The notes below the pieces were generated by a model. The model searched no databases, was not told where the DNA came from, and was given only the letters and a program-made list of their open reading frames with translations. From positions 1 through 64,000 of the forward strand of contig JAFQRJ010000031.1 of the NCBI GenBank assembly GCA_017410145.1: a DNA stretch of 64,000 nt, given 5' to 3'. Source of the stretch: Tyzzerella sp. Its GTDB lineage: Bacteria; Bacillota; Clostridia; Lachnospirales; Lachnospiraceae. The position numbers were made by a program, and so were the translations under genes. Numbering within the stretch: position 1 is the first letter of the stretch; the number at the start of each line of letters is the position of its first letter. Of the stretch, positions 59,986-64,000 are shown one piece after another.

Positions 59986-60446
59986 GGCTCTACAACAAAT
60001 GTTGGGGTTAGAGTTTCTTAGATGCCCATTTCACAAAAAGTCACTTATAAAAAGCATGTTTGAACAGACCGTGTTCTGAGCGATATTATGTTCTCGCCAA
60101 CCAGGTGAAAGATTCTAGAAAGTCTAAGAAACTGCGTTCAGAAATGTGATTACGATAGCGCGTCAAAAACTCGCAAACTCAGACAATTTGCCGCGCTATC
60201 GCATTTTCTGAACTGCAGTTTCAAGACTTTCTAAAGAATCTTTCAATGTTATCTCATACATAATATCGTTCAGAACAATGGGCTGTGAGTTTGCTTTTTA
60301 TATGTGTAATAGGTTCTGTGAAATGGGCATCTTAGAAACTCTTGTTTTTTGAAAACTTGCTTCGCAAGAAAAAGATGTAGCAAACACTACATCCTTCAAT
60401 GTCTATCGTACGCATCGCCTCATATCCCAACATTTGTTGTAGAGCC
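59986..60446. mobile_element. MITE-like hairpin element, 461 bp, with 21-bp perfect terminal inverted repeats
   Basis: Left end 59986-60006 begins GGCTCTACAACAAATG and is the exact reverse complement of 60426-60446. Both sides carry the 8-bp duplication GTTTTAAT. No reading frame of useful size lies inside, so it cannot move itself. The inside is largely self-complementary: 60011-60035 pairs with 60317-60341 (24 of 25), GTTCTGAGCGATATTATG near 60073 pairs with a copy near 60258-60275, 60107-60140 pairs loosely with 60204-60240, and CGATAGCGCG at 60153-60162 pairs with 60192-60201. An unpaired stretch on the right arm (about 60342-60425) has its own small hairpins. The 8-bp duplication and the ends fit ISL3-type transposases; that is inference from family knowledge. 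This covers the only gene-free stretch over 300 bp. Confidence 0.9.
60356..60393. repeat. Two small hairpins inside the unpaired right-arm segment of the element
   Basis: CTTGC-TTC-GCAAG at 60356-60368 and GATGTAG-CAAACA-CTACATC at 60374-60393. They have no counterpart in the left arm of the element. Confidence 0.7.
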
Positions 60447-60454
60447 GTTTTAAT
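60447..60454. repeat. Right target-site duplication (8 bp)
   Basis: GTTTTAAT directly after the right inverted repeat, identical to 59978-59985. Confidence 0.9.
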
Positions 60455-60495
60455 TTCAAAGTCCATTCGGTTGAAGCATCAGAGAGAAAATTCAC

Positions 60496-60524
60496 TTGCT
60501 GAAATAACGTATATATGATATAAT
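60496..60524 (+). promoter_or_regulatory. Predicted sigma-A promoter for HTH/AAA/nuclease gene
   Basis: TTGCTG at 60496-60501, 17-bp spacer, TG-A-TATAAT ending at 60524. Close to consensus; 42 bp downstream of the inserted element. Confidence 0.75.
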
Positions 60525-60581
60525 ACAGAAAAACTAAATGAAGTAAATTTATGGTATCAACATTGTGGGGAGATGGTTAGT

Positions 60582-62537
60582 ATGGATTATGTAGTTATAA
60601 CAGATGATATGACATTTACAATTGAAGCAATTGCAAAGATGACGAATGACGATATTATTGACCGTTTGGTTGCGTATCGGAACCTGTTGCATAAGACAAG
60701 TCAGGATATTGCAGATGCCATAGGAATTTCGGTTACAGAAGTTGAACGTATGGAGAGCAAGCAGGAGATAACACCGATTCCTATGTTGAAGCAGTATGCG
60801 GATAGTTTGGGGATGGAGCTGCGATTTGAGACAAGTGCTGACAAGAGAATTACCAAAAGAAGACCATTGCCTATTGGTGTCACAGATTTTCGTACATTGT
60901 CTTCAAAATTTAGTTATGTTGATAAAACTTTACTTATCAAAGAAATTTTAGAACAGGAAACGACTGTGACATTATTCACCCGCCCACGACGTTTTGGGAA
61001 AACATCAAACATGGATATGCTTCGAGTGTTTTTTGAGAAAACGGAAGATGATACATCTGTATATTTTAAGGATAAAAAAATTTGGAGATGTGGAGAGGAT
61101 TATAGAAAACATCAAGGACAATACCCAGTTATTTTTCTTACATTTAAGGATGTAAAATATGCAACATGGGAGGATAACATTAACTGTTTGAAATTCATTC
61201 TTGCAACAGAGTTTAATAGACATCAGGAATTGTTCGAAAGTGATAAATGTGACAAGTTTGAAAAACGATATTATAAGAAAGTAGCATATGGGGAGGCAAC
61301 GGAGATAGAATTAGCGCAAGCGTTGTTGTTCTTGTCGCGTATGCTTGCAAAGCATCATGGAAAGAAGGCATTTATTATGATTGACGAGTATGATACGCCC
61401 ATACAGCAAGGGCATATGCGTGGATATTATGACCAGGCAGTTACATTTATGCGTAATTTCCTGTCGATAGGCTTAAAGGATAATCATTATCTCGCATATG
61501 GATTTTTGACTGGTATTCTTCGTGTTGCCAAGGAAAGTATTTTTAGTAGCTTGAATAATGTAAAAGTAAATTCTGTATTGGATGATCAATACAGTGAATT
61601 TTTTGGCTTTACTCCTGAAGAGGTGCAACAGCTGGTGGTGTACTATGGTGTTCCGGAAAAGTATGAGGAAATATGTGAATGGTATGATGGTTATCGATTT
61701 GGTCAAACAGATATTTTTAATCCTTGGTCGGTAATTGGATACTTAGATAATCAATGTAAACCACAGGCATATTGGGTGTCGACTGCGAAAAATGATGTGA
61801 TAGGAGAGATTCTGACTAAGGTGTCAAATGAGACTAGAAAAGAATTGCACATGTTATTGCAAGGACAATCCGTATGTACACAGGTGGACACGAGTGTGAT
61901 TTATCCAGAACTTCAAGATGATTCCGCATCGGTGTATAGTTTTCTACTGGTATCTGGATATTTAAAAGTTGTAAAAAAACATTTAATAAACGGGGAATAC
62001 ATATGTGAAGTGGCGATTCCAAACATAGAACTTTTTTCTGTTTTTAGAAAAGAAATCCTCAGTAAGATGAAACATGTGATCCCACCATCTACGGTTATGA
62101 AGATTCATGAGGCATTATATAAAAATGATGCAGAGGGTCTACAAAGGGAACTTCATAAGTTGTTATTGCAAACAGTAAGTTATAACGATGCTGCAAGCGA
62201 AAATTTTTATCATGGCTTTGTACTCGGACTTTGTGCAATGCTGGATAACCGTTATTATGTGACCTCAAATAGAGAGTCCGGCGAAGGGAGATTTGATATC
62301 GGGCTTATGCCACGACAGCTAGAACTACCAGGCATCTTAATGGAGTTGAAGTCTGCAAAGAGTATGACAGAAGAGTTGAAAGAATTAGCGCAAAAAGCCC
62401 TTGAGCAGATTGAAAGTAAAAAATATGATGAGGATATGAAAATGCAGGGAGTTCATGAAATATATAAGTATGGAGTGGCGTTTTGTGGAAAAGACGTGGA
62501 AGTTGTAACAAAAATAGGAACGGCGGGCTGTGTGTGA
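60582..62537 (+). CDS. AAA-ATPase-like / PD-(D/E)XK protein with fused N-terminal HTH
   Basis: A 651-aa three-part protein. Residues 25-85 form an XRE-like helix-turn-helix (RNLLHKTSQDIADAIGISVTEVERMESKQEITPIPMLKQYADSLG). The AAA-ATPase-like domain (PF09820 type, about 95-400) has the P-loop-like TRPRRFGKTSNMDML near 133-147 and IDEYDTPIQQGHM near 266-278. The C-terminal domain (PF08011 type, about 540-630) has the nuclease core GRFDIGL and GILMELKSAK. This family is greatly expanded in gut anaerobes and its role is unknown; an HTH fused in front is uncommon. The ATG at 60582 has GGGGAG 9 bases upstream, unlike the ATG at 60573. Confidence 0.85.
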   Translation: MDYVVITDDMTFTIEAIAKMTNDDIIDRLVAYRNLLHKTSQDIADAIGISVTEVERMESKQEITPIPMLKQYADSLGMELRFETSADKRITKRRPLPIGVTDFRTLSSKFSYVDKTLLIKEILEQETTVTLFTRPRRFGKTSNMDMLRVFFEKTEDDTSVYFKDKKIWRCGEDYRKHQGQYPVIFLTFKDVKYATWEDNINCLKFILATEFNRHQELFESDKCDKFEKRYYKKVAYGEATEIELAQALLFLSRMLAKHHGKKAFIMIDEYDTPIQQGHMRGYYDQAVTFMRNFLSIGLKDNHYLAYGFLTGILRVAKESIFSSLNNVKVNSVLDDQYSEFFGFTPEEVQQLVVYYGVPEKYEEICEWYDGYRFGQTDIFNPWSVIGYLDNQCKPQAYWVSTAKNDVIGEILTKVSNETRKELHMLLQGQSVCTQVDTSVIYPELQDDSASVYSFLLVSGYLKVVKKHLINGEYICEVAIPNIELFSVFRKEILSKMKHVIPPSTVMKIHEALYKNDAEGLQRELHKLLLQTVSYNDAASENFYHGFVLGLCAMLDNRYYVTSNRESGEGRFDIGLMPRQLELPGILMELKSAKSMTEELKELAQKALEQIESKKYDEDMKMQGVHEIYKYGVAFCGKDVEVVTKIGTAGCV

Positions 62538-62554
62538 TAGAGAATTAAATTAAT

Positions 62555-62598
62555 AAAAGGATGTGATTCGGGTTAGATAAATCACATCCTTTTTTTTT
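62555..62598. terminator. Strong bidirectional terminator
   Basis: AAAAGGATGTGATT pairs with AATCACATCCTTTT around a 10-base loop, followed by nine T. It lies between convergent genes. Confidence 0.92.
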
Positions 62599-62651
62599 GT
62601 GCATCAAGCATGGAAATATGTTCCAGACTTTAGAGTACCCAAACAATGCTA

Positions 62652-63497
62652 TTATATTACATGTCTTTTAGAAAATTCCTTTGGGGAAACCCCGAATTTC
62701 TTTTTGAACTCTGCAGCAAAATGACTTGGAGAGGAGATGCCAACCTTGTTTGCTACATCAATAATTGTCATTTTATAATCTTTCAGTAGAAGGGAAGCAT
62801 ATTCCATTCGTTTATCATTACGATATTGTACAATTGTTTGCCCTGTTTCGCTTTCAAATTGCTTGATTAAGGTAGCAGGACTGAGAGGAAACATTTGATA
62901 TATAGCTACCAAAGGTTCGTCTAGGAACAAATAATTATCAAAATAGGTACGCAGAGTGAAGGCGTGTTTATTTTTTGTGGAAGTCTCAGAAAATATATCT
63001 CCCTTAAAAAACATGAAATAGATGAGATTATGTATATAATTTTGGAATTCCATCTCGTGGCGAAATGAAGTACGACTTCCAATCATTTCATGAGCCTCGT
63101 AGAGTAAAAAGGAGGCAACATTTGGTGATAACATTGTTTCTTTGTATTTAGTTGTCAGGATGTCCATGCGCTCAGGGAAAAACTTCTCCAAGGTCTCTCT
63201 TAAGTAATCTTCTTTAAAAAAGAACGTGAAATGATTACTGTCAGGAATACAAGGAGTTAGAGAGTGAACGGTGTTTGTTCCTAAATAAATCAAAGTATTC
63301 TTTTGGAAATGTCGCGTTGTTCCTTCAAAAGCATGGAGCCACTCTCCAGAAGTTATCAGCGAGAACTCGGCAAAACCGTCATGAATGTGGGTTGGTGCAT
63401 CGACATTCGTAAAAAGAAATCCAACTTCGTTTTCCAGTGAAGGTGCATGGAATTCAATGGTGTGATGAATAATATTCTTTTTGGTGCTCAATGTCAT
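62652..63497 (-). CDS. AraC family transcriptional regulator
   Basis: A 281-aa regulator with an N-terminal cupin-like sensing domain (about 15-150; HTIEFHAPSL...THIHDGFAEFSLITSGEW) and a C-terminal double HTH (about 180-279; PLVAIYQMFPLSPATLIKQFESETGQTIVQYRNDKRMEYASLLLKDYKMTIIDVANKVGISSPSHFAAEFKKKFGVSPKEF). It likely senses a sugar. The ATG at 63497 follows AAAGGA; the longer frame upstream lacks a site. It is divergent from a lipoprotein gene, which is a likely target. Confidence 0.9.
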   Translation of the reverse strand: MTLSTKKNIIHHTIEFHAPSLENEVGFLFTNVDAPTHIHDGFAEFSLITSGEWLHAFEGTTRHFQKNTLIYLGTNTVHSLTPCIPDSNHFTFFFKEDYLRETLEKFFPERMDILTTKYKETMLSPNVASFLLYEAHEMIGSRTSFRHEMEFQNYIHNLIYFMFFKGDIFSETSTKNKHAFTLRTYFDNYLFLDEPLVAIYQMFPLSPATLIKQFESETGQTIVQYRNDKRMEYASLLLKDYKMTIIDVANKVGISSPSHFAAEFKKKFGVSPKEFSKRHVI

Positions 63498-63552
63498 CAA
63501 TTCCTTTCGTCTAATTGCACAAATTATACCACTTTTTTTGCACATAAACAAG

Positions 63553-63607
63553 AAAATGAACGAGTGTTTTTTAAAAAATATATAATTTAAAAAAAATCGT
63601 TCATTTT
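63553..63607. repeat. Inverted repeat between AraC-type gene and lipoprotein gene
   Basis: Perfect 11-bp arms AAAATGAACGA (63553-63563) and TCGTTCATTTT (63597-63607), separated by 33 AT-rich bases. The spacing, about four helix turns centre to centre, would suit a dimeric regulator such as the adjacent AraC-type protein. Confidence 0.55.
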
Positions 63608-63673
63608 TCTAAAAAAACAATAGATATTGGTAGTACAGAAAAATATAATTATATTAAAAGGAGGAATGCATAT

Positions 63674-64000
63674 ATGAAAAGGAGGATTAGTTTCTTAATT
63701 ATGTTAACGACAATAGTTTCTATGATGGGCTGTGGTTCAGCAGGAAAAGAACCCAATATCAAAGTTACGGAAGGTACTCCGACTTATGAAGACAATGCTC
63801 ATATCGAACGTGGTGCATATTGTATGCCGGCGAAAGAGGACTATTTATACCCAGATTCGATAAATGGAGCTAGGGATGAATCCAGAGTTGGCTGGGCGAG
63901 CAATATCAATGAGCAAGAGTTTCGGGATTACAAGGATGCAGGATTCACCTTCATGTTAACGGAGTATAACGGAGACTGGGAAGAAAACGAAAAATTCAGC
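63674..64000 (+). CDS. Lipoprotein, N-terminal part (cut by window end)
   Basis: The frame is open to the window edge (109 codons visible). The start MKRRISFLIMLTTIVSMMGC is a lipoprotein signal with the lipobox Cys at 20, followed by a short linker GSAGKEPNIKV. The mature part has ARDESRVGWASNINEQEFRDYKDAGFTFMLTEYNGDW, a pattern seen at the start of barrel-type surface glycosidase-like lipoproteins in gut bacteria, but the catalytic part is outside the window. AAGGAGGAA precedes the ATG. Divergence from an AraC-type regulator supports a carbohydrate-use role. Confidence 0.75.
   Translation, partial: MKRRISFLIMLTTIVSMMGCGSAGKEPNIKVTEGTPTYEDNAHIERGAYCMPAKEDYLYPDSINGARDESRVGWASNINEQEFRDYKDAGFTFMLTEYNGDWEENEKFS

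Noticed and set aside
59938..60572. Riboswitch or purine leader in the gap after purD
   Set aside because: The gap is explained by a terminator plus an element with exact ends and target duplication; it lies downstream of, not before, the pur operon.
1..64000. CRISPR arrays, rRNA or tRNA genes
   Set aside because: No regularly spaced repeats, no rRNA-like sequence and no cloverleaf candidates were found in the intergenic regions by eye.

Overview
The window is bacterial chromosome from a low-GC Gram-positive anaerobe, most likely a spore-forming Clostridia member close to Lachnospiraceae. Supporting signs are the AT-rich sequence, strong AGGAGG ribosome sites, an alpha/beta-type small acid-soluble spore protein, a Spo0A-like DNA-binding protein, AddAB rather than RecBCD, HflX, the PyrK/PyrD pair, and a domain-swapped GH3 beta-glucosidase of the kind known from Butyrivibrio and Ruminococcus. 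Most genes lie on the + strand in short operons. No rRNA, tRNA or CRISPR array was seen.

Layout. 1-5200: end of a YeiH-like permease, a Tag glycosylase, two bacterial-PH membrane proteins, a small iron protein, and two minus-strand genes. 5200-12100: a PurF-like protein that lacks its glutaminase cysteine, YitT and DUF975 membrane proteins, and a membrane-anchored GH3 enzyme. 12100-16400: a two-component system, hisH-hisF and ung. 16400-21150: an E2-like acyltransferase, a lone Spo0A_C protein divergent from a small sigma factor with Spo0A-like boxes between them, a TPR lipoprotein, hflX and a methyltransferase. 21170-33140: addB-addA, a spore protein, a WecG-like protein, a CdaR-type regulator, ftsE-ftsX and a CtpA-type protease. 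33140-37270: pyrC, pyrF, pyrK, pyrD. 37300-38110: a small conserved protein and a Cu/Zn-SOD-like protein.

38180-50330 is a defence island. A Fic protein is followed by a type I restriction-modification locus (hsdM, hsdS, hsdR) carrying extra cargo: an AbiJ-NTD4-like protein, a possible HEPN protein, a RhuM-family protein and an AbiH-family protein. Beyond hsdR are a divergent membrane-anchored RHIRNH protein and an unknown 169-aa protein. The gene order suggests one modification/restriction unit with abortive-infection back-up.

50400-59940 returns to housekeeping: an SDR and PutP on the minus strand, then pyrE with VanZ-like, small membrane and M29 aminopeptidase-like proteins, then purE-purM-purN-purD. 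Immediately after purD, a 461-bp element with perfect 21-bp terminal inverted repeats and an 8-bp target duplication has landed in the T-tract of the purD terminator. It encodes no transposase and most of its length folds back on itself, so it is a MITE-like hairpin element. 60500-64000 holds an HTH/AAA-like/nuclease fusion protein and an AraC-type regulator divergent from a lipoprotein gene cut by the window end.
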